In this document: piece by piece, positions 17,562-24,662 of the stretch
Position numbering within the stretch: position 1 is the first letter of the stretch
Layout of the letters: the number at the start of each line of letters is the position of its first letter
NCBI GenBank assembly: GCA_002712005.1
Contig: PASP01000003.1
Location: forward strand, 1-59,382
DNA length: 59,382 bases
DNA from: Halobacteriovoraceae bacterium
GTDB lineage: Bacteria; Bdellovibrionota; Bacteriovoracia; Bacteriovoracales; Bacteriovoracaceae
Direction of reading: 5' to 3'
Translations under genes and position numbers: made by a program
The notes under the pieces: generated by a model
Databases searched by the model: none
What the model saw: only the letters and a program-made list of their open reading frames with translations
What the model was told of the DNA's origin: nothing

Positions 17562-18084
17562 GGTCGGAATCGTGCTTATCTGACGTATTCTTTTTTGATT
17601 TCTGTTTCTCTTGGGGTAATTCAATTTCTAAAACCTTCTGGCCATGACTATCTTTTGCTTCTGAGCTTTTAAGAACCGATTTATTCTTTTTTGTAATTTC
17701 TAAGTTATTATCCTCGTTCATTGGGAATTGAGCAAGGTTTTGATGGGAATACGTATGATCGTTATAATTGTGTTCTCTATATTCGTTATTCTTTTGAATC
17801 TCTTCGTTCTCCCAGTCATTAGGGAAGTCAGATACCTTCATCTGTGAAGCAATCTTAGAAAGAGGTTTAAGGCTTACGATTACCCACATTCCAGCAACAG
17901 AATTATTATTAACGGCCTGAGTTTTTATGTCAACTAACTTGAAATCCATTTTAGTCAACTTTTGAATAAGTTGATCAAAAGACTTTTCTCTGTAGCCATG
18001 CTTTCTATCAGGAGGTGCAGGAATGAAGTACGTAAAGGTTTGAACAGGATAACTTAAAAATAACTGCTTAATTTTACTTATCAT
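17527..18084 (-). CDS. Hypothetical protein with structured N-terminus and charged tail
   Basis: 185 residues. The first ~90 (FTYFIPAPPDRKHGYREKSFDQLIQKL...VAGMWVIVSLKP) look like a compact alpha/beta domain; the remainder is low-complexity, rich in Asn, Glu, Lys, Asp and His. No family is recognised. It is the first gene of the four-gene minus-strand group that ends at the exonuclease, and it starts 152 bp from the candidate small RNA on the opposite strand. Confidence 0.55.
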   Translation of the reverse strand: MISKIKQLFLSYPVQTFTYFIPAPPDRKHGYREKSFDQLIQKLTKMDFKLVDIKTQAVNNNSVAGMWVIVSLKPLSKIASQMKVSDFPNDWENEEIQKNNEYREHNYNDHTYSHQNLAQFPMNEDNNLEITKKNKSVLKSSEAKDSHGQKVLEIELPQEKQKSKKNTSDKHDSDHDSVEGLYYID

Positions 18085-18200
18085 AAGAGAAGACCCTATA
18101 GAGATTTACTTTAAATGTTTATCGTCATGACAAGTAGATAGCTTTTGTTATCATTGAGGAATAATTTTCCGAAGGAATATTATGCCTTTTGTAATAAATG

Positions 18201-18229
18201 TTTTGAGGAATTCAAAAATCATATATAAT
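18201..18229 (+). promoter_or_regulatory. Putative sigma-70 promoter of the small RNA
   Basis: A perfect -10 TATAAT (18224-18229) is preceded by TTTTGA at 17-bp spacing (18201-18206), or by TTGAGG at 15 bp. Transcription would begin near 18236, exactly at the start of the first hairpin of the candidate small RNA. Confidence 0.6.
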
Positions 18230-18235
18230 AAAAAT

Positions 18236-18311
18236 GTAAGTTATAGGATGTGACTTACCAGACAGGCAGGAAGCCGAAAAGAGAGGGGCCTTTGCAGGGG
18301 GCCCCTTTTTT
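18236..18311 (+). ncRNA. Candidate CsrA/RsmA-binding small RNA
   Basis: About 76 nt with no coding potential, its own promoter and an intrinsic terminator. Hairpin 1 pairs GTAAGT (18236-18241) with ACTTAC (18253-18258), displaying ATAGGATGT in the loop, close to the CsrA consensus ACARGGAUGU. Hairpin 2 pairs GGC with GCC (18265-18275) around AGGAA. The third stem is the terminator. AGGA in hairpin loops is the hallmark of CsrB/RsmX/Y-type RNAs that titrate CsrA, though two sites is at the low end. The prophage attachment core begins inside the terminator stem, and integration leaves this RNA intact. Confidence 0.45.
18285..18311 (+). terminator. Intrinsic terminator of the small RNA (contains the attL core)
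   Basis: GGGGCC (18285-18290) pairs with GGCCCC (18300-18305) around a 9-base loop, followed by TTTTTT. The attachment core starts at 18289, so the last two bases of the left stem arm and everything downstream are repeated at the right prophage end. Confidence 0.88.
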
Positions 18312-18315
18312 ATTT
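18289..18315 (+). repeat. attL core repeat (27 bp)
   Basis: This is identical over 27 bp to 53842-53868. It begins CCTTTGCAGGGGGCCCC and continues through six T and ATTT. It covers the loop, right arm and T-tract of the small RNA terminator, so the bacterial site is restored as a functional terminator on this side. Confidence 0.92.
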
Positions 18316-18365
18316 AAACCGCTTTTATCTCAACAACTTACCCCATAAATTCAATACTCAATTTA

Positions 18366-18401
18366 GGTGTGCAAATGGTGTGCAAAACATCACGCACACC
18401 T
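18366..18401 (+). other. Putative integrase arm-type sites, left arm
   Basis: Two direct copies of GGTGTGCAA start 11 bp apart (18366 and 18377), with an inverted partial copy GCACACCT at 18394-18401. The same 11-bp-phased pair occurs 57 bp inside attR. Matching repeats near both prophage ends are what arm-binding sites for a lambda-type integrase look like. Confidence 0.6.
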
Positions 18402-18495
18402 AGCTTCTCAATCCTCTATTTTTCAACACAACAACAGAAACAACTCGAAGAGTAGGTCGAGAATTTTCGCAGGAGTGAAGGGAGAGTTATGAGAA

Positions 18496-19248
18496 GTGGA
18501 AGGAAAAACTATTGTAGTTTGGTTTTCGTGTGGAGCAGCAAGCGCTGTTGCACTATCGAAAACAATTGAAAAATACGGTGAAAAAAATAATATTATAGCC
18601 TGCAATAATCCAATTGATGAGGAAGATAGGGACAATCAAAGATTCCTTAAAGAGGTGGCCAAATACCTTGGAGTTAAAATCCACTTTGTTCGTTCCAAGA
18701 ACTACCCTTTTCAATCATGTAAAGATGTTTGGGAATATCGAAGATTCATGTCTGGCCCTTACGGGGCACCATGTACCCAAGAATTGAAAAAAAGAGCCCG
18801 TCAAGATTGGGAAAAGGCTAATCCACATGACTATATAGTGCTCGGTTTTACTGCTGAGGAAAAAAATAGGCATGAAAGGTTCATCTTAAGCGAAAAAGAT
18901 AATCTCTTACCCATACTTATTCAAGAATCAATCACTAAAAAAGACTGTTACAGGATAGTGGATTCATGGGGAATAGAACTTCCTAGAATTTACAAGCTTG
19001 GGTATCCGAACGCTAACTGCATTGGGTGCGTAAAGGCATCTGGTGTTTCATATTGGCAACTCGTTAGGAAGCAGCATCCTGAAATATTTAAAGAAAGGTG
19101 CGAGCAATCAAGAAGAATAGGTGCAAAACTTGTTAAATACAAAAAAAATAGAATCTTCCTAGATGAGTTACCTATTGATGCAAAAGGGAGAAAGTTAAAA
19201 AACCTAGACTTCGAGTGTGGATTATTTTGTGAAGAGGGTGGTTTGTAA
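18496..19248 (+). CDS. PP-loop / PAPS-reductase-like phage protein
   Basis: 250 residues with VVWFSCGAASAVA at the N-terminus, a variant PP-loop (S-x-G-x-x-S) that binds ATP in adenine-nucleotide alpha-hydrolases such as PAPS reductase. Later cysteines occur at GAPCTQELK, NANCIGCVK (C-x2-C) and FECGLFC, possibly a metal or Fe-S site. Many phages carry such proteins, and their real substrate is unknown; sulfate reduction is unlikely here. The start is a GTG preceded by GGGAGAG. It is the first gene inside attL and overlaps the next gene by one base. Confidence 0.7.
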   Translation: MEGKTIVVWFSCGAASAVALSKTIEKYGEKNNIIACNNPIDEEDRDNQRFLKEVAKYLGVKIHFVRSKNYPFQSCKDVWEYRRFMSGPYGAPCTQELKKRARQDWEKANPHDYIVLGFTAEEKNRHERFILSEKDNLLPILIQESITKKDCYRIVDSWGIELPRIYKLGYPNANCIGCVKASGVSYWQLVRKQHPEIFKERCEQSRRIGAKLVKYKKNRIFLDELPIDAKGRKLKNLDFECGLFCEEGGL

Positions 19249-19598
19249 TGGATTATTTCAAGCACTACTCAACGGCCTCAGATAGTCGATTGATTTCTAT
19301 TGTGTTATCGGATGGCACCAAGCCTGGGCACTATGTTTATTTTCTAACAGAAAAAGATTTTACAATTGGTGATTTTGTAAAGGTTGGAGTGACTTCTCTT
19401 TTAAGGCAAAGATTGTCAATGATGCAGACTGGAAACCCTAGAATATTGGGGTTTGCAAAAATTCTCGAACTTGAGTCTGGAGCAAAGGCGCGAAAACTGG
19501 AGGCCACATTTAAGAGAGATTTCAAGCATCAAAAAGAACTTAATGAGTGGTTTCGAATTAATGAAGATATTTTGGGGGTGCTGAATGAAATGGTTTAA
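19248..19598 (+). CDS. GIY-YIG-like (T5orf172/MUG113) protein with replication-protein N-terminus
   Basis: 116 residues. Residues ~28-110 follow the T5orf172 pattern: HYVYFLT, VKVGVTS, a rather basic RLSMMQTGNP, KARKLEATFKRDF and a closing NEWFRI. This is a degenerate GIY-YIG nuclease fold. The first 12 residues (MDYFKHYSTASD) instead match the start of the next gene (MKWFKHYTNAQT), as if the N-terminus was captured from a replication gene. It overlaps the next gene by 14 bases. Nuclease activity is uncertain. Confidence 0.6.
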   Translation: MDYFKHYSTASDSRLISIVLSDGTKPGHYVYFLTEKDFTIGDFVKVGVTSLLRQRLSMMQTGNPRILGFAKILELESGAKARKLEATFKRDFKHQKELNEWFRINEDILGVLNEMV

Positions 19599-20340
19599 AC
19601 ATTATACTAACGCCCAAACGAGCTCTTCTTTGGATGATATTATCAATGAATTTGGCTTTGAGGGGTATGGTCGATATTGGCGATTACTAGAATTTTTGTC
19701 ATTAAATTTCGATGGAGAATCGACTTCTTTTCGGTTTCATAATCGAACACTACGCGATTGTCTTCGGTTTAAAAGTAAGTTGAAACTGCGTTGCTACTTG
19801 GTTGCAATCGGGTTACAAACTGGTTTCAAAGTAGTAGAAACTAAAGATCATTTTGAAATTGAAGCACCTATCTTATTGAGTTTAAAGAGCAGGGACTTCA
19901 AAAAAGCGCGCCCCAATCGCGACCAAGAGTCGCCTAGAATAGAAGCAGATAAAGATAAAGATAAAGAAGAGAGAAGAGAAGAAAAGAAAGAGCTGCCGAC
20001 TCTCAAGCAAAAGCCCTTAAGTTTGGTTGATGAATACAATCAACAATGCGCAATCCCAAATAATCTAAATTCAATGTCACATCACCTAACTGCTGGACAG
20101 TTAAAAAATCTCCATAGCCTTGAAGGCCATCCCGAACTTTTGGATGAAAAAGCATGGAGTAATTATTTTTCAAGAATCGGCAAGAGTGAATTTTTAACGA
20201 AAAAGAAAAAACCACCAGTGGACTTTGCTTGGGCAATAGAGCCCGAAAATGTGAGCAAGGTACTCATGGGTAGGTATGACAATAATCAAAGCACAGCAAG
20301 CGACTTCGATAGTGTTAGGGAGGCATTTTTAAATGGATAA
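19585..20340 (+). CDS. Phage replication initiation protein, O-like (DUF4373-type N-terminus)
   Basis: 251 residues. The N-terminal ~95 (WFKHYTNAQ...FGFEGYGRYWRLLEFLS) are the winged-helix Lin1244/DUF4373-type domain found in phage replication initiators and replisome organisers. A highly charged linker (about 115-135, KDKDKEERREEKKE) leads to a C-terminal region. In lambda-like phages such proteins bind the origin and recruit a helicase loader, and the next gene is a loader candidate overlapping by 8 bases. The phage origin may lie within this gene, but I see no clear iterons. Confidence 0.65.
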   Translation: MKWFKHYTNAQTSSSLDDIINEFGFEGYGRYWRLLEFLSLNFDGESTSFRFHNRTLRDCLRFKSKLKLRCYLVAIGLQTGFKVVETKDHFEIEAPILLSLKSRDFKKARPNRDQESPRIEADKDKDKEERREEKKELPTLKQKPLSLVDEYNQQCAIPNNLNSMSHHLTAGQLKNLHSLEGHPELLDEKAWSNYFSRIGKSEFLTKKKKPPVDFAWAIEPENVSKVLMGRYDNNQSTASDFDSVREAFLNG

Positions 20341-20677
20341 GCAAAAAAAATTCTTCATAAACCAGATTTCAAGGTTAGCAAGCGTTTACGGTAAAGACTG
20401 CTACCCCCTTGAGGTTATTAATTCAATCTATTCGGTCATAGGGCACTACAAGCCTGAGAAGCTTGAGAAAGCAATCACCAGAGTAATTGGGGATCATCCA
20501 AACCCAAGATACGCTCCTGGACTTTCCAAGATTGAAGCCGAGCTTGCGAAGATGGCCGACGAAGATCAGGCCTACAGGCGTGAAGCAAGTGTTTTACCTC
20601 GTGGAGTTGATGGAGAAAAGGCCAGTACGGAATTAGGAAAAATTTTAAAGGCCAATTTTGGAAACAAGGGCGCTTAG
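20333..20677 (+). CDS. Putative helicase loader (lambda P / G39P position)
   Basis: 114 residues, mostly helical: FINQISRLASVYGK, VINSIYSVIGHYKPEKLEKAITRVIGDHPNPRYAPGLSKIEAEL. A helical module ending in a proline-containing loop and an L-x-x-IE segment resembles G39P-type helicase loaders and related phage P-like proteins. It directly follows, and overlaps, the initiator gene. The similarity is by pattern and location, so the assignment is tentative. Confidence 0.4.
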   Translation: MDKQKKFFINQISRLASVYGKDCYPLEVINSIYSVIGHYKPEKLEKAITRVIGDHPNPRYAPGLSKIEAELAKMADEDQAYRREASVLPRGVDGEKASTELGKILKANFGNKGA

Positions 20678-20788
20678 TCTCTCGGGGGAAAAATGGAATC
20701 GGCAACACTTTTACATTATCCGCTAGAGCGTACACAGCAAACAATTCAATTTGAGCTGTGCCATGATTTTCCCAATCGGGGGGGAAGT

Positions 20789-21145
20789 ATGGAAACGCCA
20801 CAGGTTATTTTCTGGCAAATGCTCTATGAGTTAATGGAGCAAAAGGGTATTGAAAATGAACGGCAATTCGCACACGAAATAGACATACCCCCCACTACAG
20901 TAAACCAATGGACACGAGCGCAGGCCGTAGTCAAAGAACACTCGCATATTCGTAAATTGTGCCAGTTTTTCAAAGTGCCTTACGAATATTTGATGTTTGG
21001 AATTGGGATAGACGCAGATGAACTCAATGAAATTGTCGAGCGTCAAAATAAGCAGATTGAAGAGTTAAGACTAAGGCTTGGTTTTGTTGAAGGTGAGCGT
21101 GACCTTTACGCAAGACAGCTAGATATGTTTGGGGGTAATCAATGA
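20789..21145 (+). CDS. XRE-family helix-turn-helix regulator
   Basis: 118 residues from ATG 20789 (GGGGGAAGT upstream). Another in-frame ATG at 20693 is also preceded by GGGGGA and would add 32 residues without recognisable structure. The HTH is ENERQFAHEIDIPPTTVNQWTRAQAV, followed by an acidic helix and a C-terminal coiled coil (IVERQNKQIEELRLRLGFVEGE) likely used for dimerisation. Its place between replication and lysis genes suggests control of the middle or late switch. Confidence 0.65.
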   Translation: METPQVIFWQMLYELMEQKGIENERQFAHEIDIPPTTVNQWTRAQAVVKEHSHIRKLCQFFKVPYEYLMFGIGIDADELNEIVERQNKQIEELRLRLGFVEGERDLYARQLDMFGGNQ

Positions 21146-21876
21146 AATGGTTATTTAGAAAAATTAAAGAATTCTTTTTCGGCAAAAAGCCAAGTGTTCC
21201 CACTCAAAACGATGTTCCAGTTGATGACCAAATCGATGTTCCCGATCACGTAACTACACCTACTACGGGTGGAAATGTCGTTGATCGTATTAATAACGGA
21301 AATCCAAAGAATCCAGATCACACTTTTCTATTTTGGAACCTTGAGTTTGACGAAGATAAAATCTCAACAATCAAGTGGTATGCAAATCAGTATACGAAAA
21401 ATTTAGAGCGTTATTCTTTCGTGACTGCCAGGACAGGCGTTCCCGAGTGGTTTATTTACCTTCTGCATTTAAGAGAAAGCTCACTTCGTTTTGATAGAGC
21501 TCTTCACAATGGTGATGATGTAATTGGAAACGGGCGCCTGACTTATCGTGTACCCACAGATAGAGGCCCTTTCTCTTCATGGGAAGAGTCAGCTATTGAT
21601 GCTCTTAAACTTAAAAAATATCACAAGATTACAGATTGGAGCTTGAGCAATATTTTACCAAAGCTTGAGGCTTGGAACGGTCTAGGTTATCGCTACAAGA
21701 TTGGAGACAAGGGCAAGGTTGAATATTCGCCTTTTATTGTCGCTGGATCTAGCTTTCATGATGAGACTTCGAAATATGTTCGGGACCATGTTTACGATGC
21801 TCACGCAGAAGAAAAACAATTGGGAACCTTTGTTGTATTACGTGGGCTAATGGCCTTCGCAGATTTAAAACTTTAA
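21142..21876 (+). CDS. Phage endolysin (lysozyme-family muramidase)
   Basis: 244 residues. The C-terminal ~150 carry the phage/cyanobacterial lysozyme pattern: VPEWFIYLLHLRESSLRF (candidate catalytic Glu112), HNGDD, WEESAIDALKL, WNGLGYR and SPFIVAGSSFH. The N-terminus (MKWLFRKIKEFFFGKK) is amphipathic and basic, not a classical signal, followed by a Pro/Thr/Asp linker, so export would need a holin or the helix itself. It overlaps the regulator by 4 bases and precedes a holin candidate. Confidence 0.75.
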   Translation: MKWLFRKIKEFFFGKKPSVPTQNDVPVDDQIDVPDHVTTPTTGGNVVDRINNGNPKNPDHTFLFWNLEFDEDKISTIKWYANQYTKNLERYSFVTARTGVPEWFIYLLHLRESSLRFDRALHNGDDVIGNGRLTYRVPTDRGPFSSWEESAIDALKLKKYHKITDWSLSNILPKLEAWNGLGYRYKIGDKGKVEYSPFIVAGSSFHDETSKYVRDHVYDAHAEEKQLGTFVVLRGLMAFADLKL

Positions 21877-21893
21877 ACATTTCTGGTGAAAGT

Positions 21894-22181
21894 ATGAAAA
21901 AATCAATCTTTTGCGCTTTTTGTGCAATTCTATTTCTTGCAATCAATATCTATTTAAACACTGAGGTGGTGAGAGCTATATTTGGCCACCTATTTTATGA
22001 AATCCCTTTCTGGGGTGCATGGTGGTTGATGCTATCAATTTCAATTCTATTTGCCAGTAACTCTGGAAAGAAACTAGAGGATAAGCTAGAGATCTTTGTG
22101 AGGTCGGCTGTAGCGATTTTTTTCAACTCAGTAAATTTATATGTAGTAGTGCCGATTGCATTGGATTTAATTGGTAAGTAA
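21894..22181 (+). CDS. Small membrane protein, holin candidate
   Basis: 95 residues with three hydrophobic segments (about 5-22, 38-55, 67-90). It lies 17 bases after the endolysin stop, the standard place for a holin. No named holin family is recognised. The N-terminal segment could be read as a signal peptide, but the following hydrophobic stretches make a polytopic protein more likely. GGTGAAAGT precedes the ATG. Confidence 0.45.
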   Translation: MKKSIFCAFCAILFLAINIYLNTEVVRAIFGHLFYEIPFWGAWWLMLSISILFASNSGKKLEDKLEIFVRSAVAIFFNSVNLYVVVPIALDLIGK

Positions 22182-22208
22182 AGAGATTTTTATAAGGGAG
22201 TTGACGGG

Positions 22209-22427
22209 ATGATTAGTGGGAAATTAAAAGATATCTACTGAACGGAGATAGAAATTAGCGAGAGTAGAAGTGGATATTTCCGTATGGATTTTAAGGGAGA
22301 TTCATTAAAAAAGAAAGATGATGGATTAGGTAACGAAATACCAATATGCATATCTCTTAACGAAAACCAAGCGAGAATGTTGCAATGTTGTATCAACAGC
22401 TATTTTGAAGAGGTATCCAATGAGTAA
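22209..22427 (+). pseudogene. Small phage gene interrupted by an in-frame TGA
   Basis: AAGGGAG is followed by ATG 22209, ten codons (MISGKLKDIY) and TGA at 22239. The same frame then stays open for 61 more codons (TEIEISESRSG... to ...CCINSYFEEVSNE) and ends overlapping the next gene's ATG. The combined product would be about 72 residues. A shorter independent product could start at ATG 22284 (47 residues). A TGG-to-TGA or CGA-to-TGA change would explain it. The function is unknown. Confidence 0.5.
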
Positions 22428-22854
22428 TAGAGAATTAACGAGATCGAAGTTTTTAGAGATTGCTACATCCGAATGTGACGACATTAAAGCAAAAGCAAAA
22501 GTAAGTTACTTGTGCAAAGAACTACAGCGCCAAGGATACCTCACACCAGAACCAGAAGAACCTAAGAAGCTGACTCATATTGAAGCGGCTGCTGTGATCG
22601 GTAGAGGTGGGAAGGTTGTAAGCGAGGGGGGCTATGTAGAACAGCCTGATTCAAACGGTGACATAGAGTTATATAGGAGTGTGATTTACACCGAGATCAA
22701 AAAGACAATAGAGATAGATACAACGGTGTGGGTTAATGTAAATAGTTCTGGGTGTTACCCTTACTCTAGTAGAAAGCAAGCAGATCACTTTGCAGGGTGT
22801 ACTCGTATAGCCTGTGTCCCTGTCAGAATTAAAGAAACCGTGGAGGTTGAGTGA
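22420..22854 (+). CDS. Hypothetical phage protein
   Basis: 144 residues from ATG 22420, preceded by GAAGAGG. The N-terminal ~45 residues are helical (MSNRELTRSKFLEIATSECDDIKAKAKVSYLCKEL), and the C-terminal half looks like a small beta domain containing SSGCYPYSSRKQADHFAGCTRIACV. No family is recognised. The start overlaps the interrupted upstream frame, and the stop overlaps the next ATG as TGATG. It belongs to a run of tightly packed small accessory genes. Confidence 0.55.
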   Translation: MSNRELTRSKFLEIATSECDDIKAKAKVSYLCKELQRQGYLTPEPEEPKKLTHIEAAAVIGRGGKVVSEGGYVEQPDSNGDIELYRSVIYTEIKKTIEIDTTVWVNVNSSGCYPYSSRKQADHFAGCTRIACVPVRIKETVEVE

Positions 22855-23021
22855 TGAAAAATGAAGAACCATTGGTTTTATTTATTGGAGTAATCATAGG
22901 GTTTATGTTTTCTATTTTGTTCGTGTTTATGCTAACTGTCCCAGAAAATAAAGTAACAGATCAAAAACCCTTTGAGTTAGATCGCAAGATTTACCAATGC
23001 AAGCAAGTAGAGGTGGAGTGA
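22854..23021 (+). CDS. Small single-span membrane protein
   Basis: 55 residues. A transmembrane helix at about 7-29 (LVLFIGVIIGFMFSILFVFML) follows a short acidic N-terminus, and the C-terminal 25 residues are soluble with one cysteine. Start and stop both overlap neighbours (TGATG and GAGTGATGG), showing translational coupling. It could be a lysis accessory such as an inner-membrane spanin, since the next gene is a coiled-coil protein, but this is only positional. Confidence 0.5.
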   Translation: MKNEEPLVLFIGVIIGFMFSILFVFMLTVPENKVTDQKPFELDRKIYQCKQVEVE

Positions 23022-23389
23022 TGGACGTAATGGAGCAAAAGATGCAGGAGCAAATCGAGGGAAGTATCAGCGAGAATGAGAGGTTGATTAACGAACTCGC
23101 CCAAGCGAACGAGAGGATTAAGGAGCTAGGGTTAAAGAATCAGAAGTTCGCAAGAGAAAAGGGCGATTTAAGAATTAGATTGCAAGAGCTTAAGCGTGAA
23201 TTAGAAGCTAAAGACAAGGAAAACAGAAAACTATCGGCAGCATTTCATCAAATGAAAAACAATGCCAAACAGCTCTTTGATATGTCTGACAGATTTCATA
23301 GCTCGATCGAATCCAACTTAATAATGGCTAAGGATTGGTGTGACAATCTGTGTGGGACTAAGGAGGTAAACGATGAAGACGTTTTTTGA
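23021..23389 (+). CDS. Coiled-coil phage protein
   Basis: 122 residues from ATG 23021 (AGGTGGAGTG upstream). Residues ~10-85 form a nearly continuous heptad-rich coiled coil (ENERLINELAQANERIKEL, LRIRLQELKRELEAKDKE), then a short tail with two cysteines in KDWCDNLCG. There is no signal peptide or membrane segment. The function is unknown; it overlaps the next gene by 17 bases. Confidence 0.55.
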   Translation: MDVMEQKMQEQIEGSISENERLINELAQANERIKELGLKNQKFAREKGDLRIRLQELKRELEAKDKENRKLSAAFHQMKNNAKQLFDMSDRFHSSIESNLIMAKDWCDNLCGTKEVNDEDVF

Positions 23390-23579
23390 CTGTGTTGAAA
23401 GTCTGGGAATAACTGTTGTTACTACAGACATGAAAACTATCTGGGATGACCAACAAAAAGAGATCGACCACCTCAAAAAGCAAAAAGAAATCTTGAGGGA
23501 GTGTGTGGAAAGTTTAGGTTGGCACGCTAACGCAAAAGATACCCTGACTAAACTCGAAGCAATGGAGAAAGAGGGATGA
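23373..23579 (+). CDS. Hypothetical small phage protein
   Basis: 68 residues, preceded by an excellent ribosome-binding site (AGGAGGTAAACG). It contains two related segments, DCVESLGITV and ECVESLGWHA, flanking a Lys/Glu-rich helix, an internal partial repeat. No family is recognised. The stop overlaps the ATG of the interrupted frame at 23576. Confidence 0.5.
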   Translation: MKTFFDCVESLGITVVTTDMKTIWDDQQKEIDHLKKQKEILRECVESLGWHANAKDTLTKLEAMEKEG

Positions 23580-23692
23580 TTGATTACGGAATAGAACAAA
23601 TGAGCGAATAGGAAATGCTTCTTGAAGCCGAAAAAGAACTAGACGCTATTTTGAGAAAAGCACTAGGGTGGGGTAACTATGACCACAAATAG
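23576..23692 (+). pseudogene. Tiny phage gene interrupted by an in-frame TAG
   Basis: ATG 23576 overlaps the previous stop. It reads 11 codons (MIDYGIEQMSE), then TAG at 23609, then 26 further codons in frame (EMLLEAEKELDAILRKALGWGNYDHK) to a second TAG. The amphipathic sequence is coherent across the stop, and Q, W, E or K at the interrupted position would restore a 38-residue protein. It could be a nonsense mutation or simply a chance frame. Confidence 0.4.
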
Positions 23693-23711
23693 AAAAAATG
23701 GAGAGAGAGGG

Positions 23712-23903
23712 ATGACAGTAAAAGCGTGTTTGGTGGTATTTGAAAATGCCGACTCTTGCCTGTGTAAAACAGAAAAAGAAGCTAATGACTTCGTTAAAGA
23801 TCAAAAAAGCCGCTCTCATTGGAATGATCTAGGCTTTAAAGAAATAAAACAAATAGAGGTCAGTGAAAATGAATTTAATAATAATGCAGAATGGGAATGG
23901 TAA
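23712..23903 (+). CDS. Hypothetical small phage protein
   Basis: 63 residues from ATG 23712, which has GGAG 8 bases upstream. An in-frame ATG at 23679 would add MTTNRKNGERG and belongs to a repeated junction sequence. The sequence (KACLVVFENADSCLCKTEKEANDFVKDQ) resembles small phage alpha/beta proteins of unknown role and ends in an acidic/aromatic tail NNNAEWEW. Confidence 0.5.
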   Translation: MTVKACLVVFENADSCLCKTEKEANDFVKDQKSRSHWNDLGFKEIKQIEVSENEFNNNAEWEW

Positions 23904-23935
23904 GTGACCACGAATAGGCCAATAGAGAGTTAGAT

Positions 23936-24088
23936 ATGATTAGTTTTGAATTTCAAAGAAAGTTTTGGGGCAAGGGAAATTCTAATCAAGGTTACTGTCG
24001 TGAGAAGTGGTGGTGCTTTTTAGGTATCACCGTTATTCATAGGAAACCATTAGGAATAAGAGGATTAATTAAAAATGACCACGAATAA
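23936..24088 (+). CDS. Small basic aromatic phage protein
   Basis: 50 residues, rich in Trp, Lys and Arg (FQRKFWGKGN, REKWWCFLGI). A short decayed-looking frame at 23904 (MTTNRPIES, then stop) ends 5 bases before this ATG and may act as a leader for coupled translation. The last four codons (NDHE then TAA) come from the same 13-bp junction repeat that starts the next gene, so the two genes overlap by 14 bases. The function is unknown. Confidence 0.45.
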   Translation: MISFEFQRKFWGKGNSNQGYCREKWWCFLGITVIHRKPLGIRGLIKNDHE

Positions 24089-24662
24089 CGAAATACAAAA
24101 AGCAGTCAAGATCGTAGCGGATACCCCTATGGATAAAATTGGATTCCCTTGCTACTCCATCACTAAGACTGGTAGGGTTTTTAGTTGTAAAAGAAAAAGC
24201 AAAGTAGAGCTAAAGCCAACTGATAGAAACGGATACAAGGCCGTTACGCTTGTAAGGCGCGATGGTAAACCAAAAACGGTAAACATTCATAGATTGATGG
24301 CAATAGTTTTTCTAGGAGACAGAGGTAAAGGTATGCAGGTTAATCACATTAACGGGAACAAGCATCATAACTTTTTATCAAATCTAGAATGGACTACCCC
24401 TTCCCAAAACTCTCGCCATGCCATTGCTAATGGATTAACAAAACCAAAAATAGGGGAGGATAGTCATTTTTCAAAGCTAAATATTGGGCAAGTTTTATTA
24501 ATAAAAAAGATGACAGAAAAGGGTTTAAGCCAAAGAAATATAGCTAAAAAGTTTAAAATATCACAAGCTACTGTTTCAGATATAAAAACAGGTAAAAGAT
24601 GGGCTAAAGCCATCGAGGCACTACGCAATGAACGCCCTGTGAATACCGGGGAGTTGAAATGA
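24075..24662 (+). CDS. HNH homing endonuclease (NUMOD4-HNH-HTH)
   Basis: 195 residues. NUMOD4-like start (PCYSITKTGRVFSCKRK), then the HNH core NIHRLMAIVFLGD...QVNHINGNKHHNFLSNLEWTTPSQNSRHA with both metal-side histidines and the Asn, then a C-terminal helix-turn-helix (LSQRNIAKKFKISQATVSDIKTG) for DNA binding. Such genes are selfish free-standing endonucleases inserted between phage genes. The first residues (MTTNN) come from the repeated junction sequence, consistent with insertion at a gene boundary. Confidence 0.85.
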   Translation: MTTNNEIQKAVKIVADTPMDKIGFPCYSITKTGRVFSCKRKSKVELKPTDRNGYKAVTLVRRDGKPKTVNIHRLMAIVFLGDRGKGMQVNHINGNKHHNFLSNLEWTTPSQNSRHAIANGLTKPKIGEDSHFSKLNIGQVLLIKKMTEKGLSQRNIAKKFKISQATVSDIKTGKRWAKAIEALRNERPVNTGELK

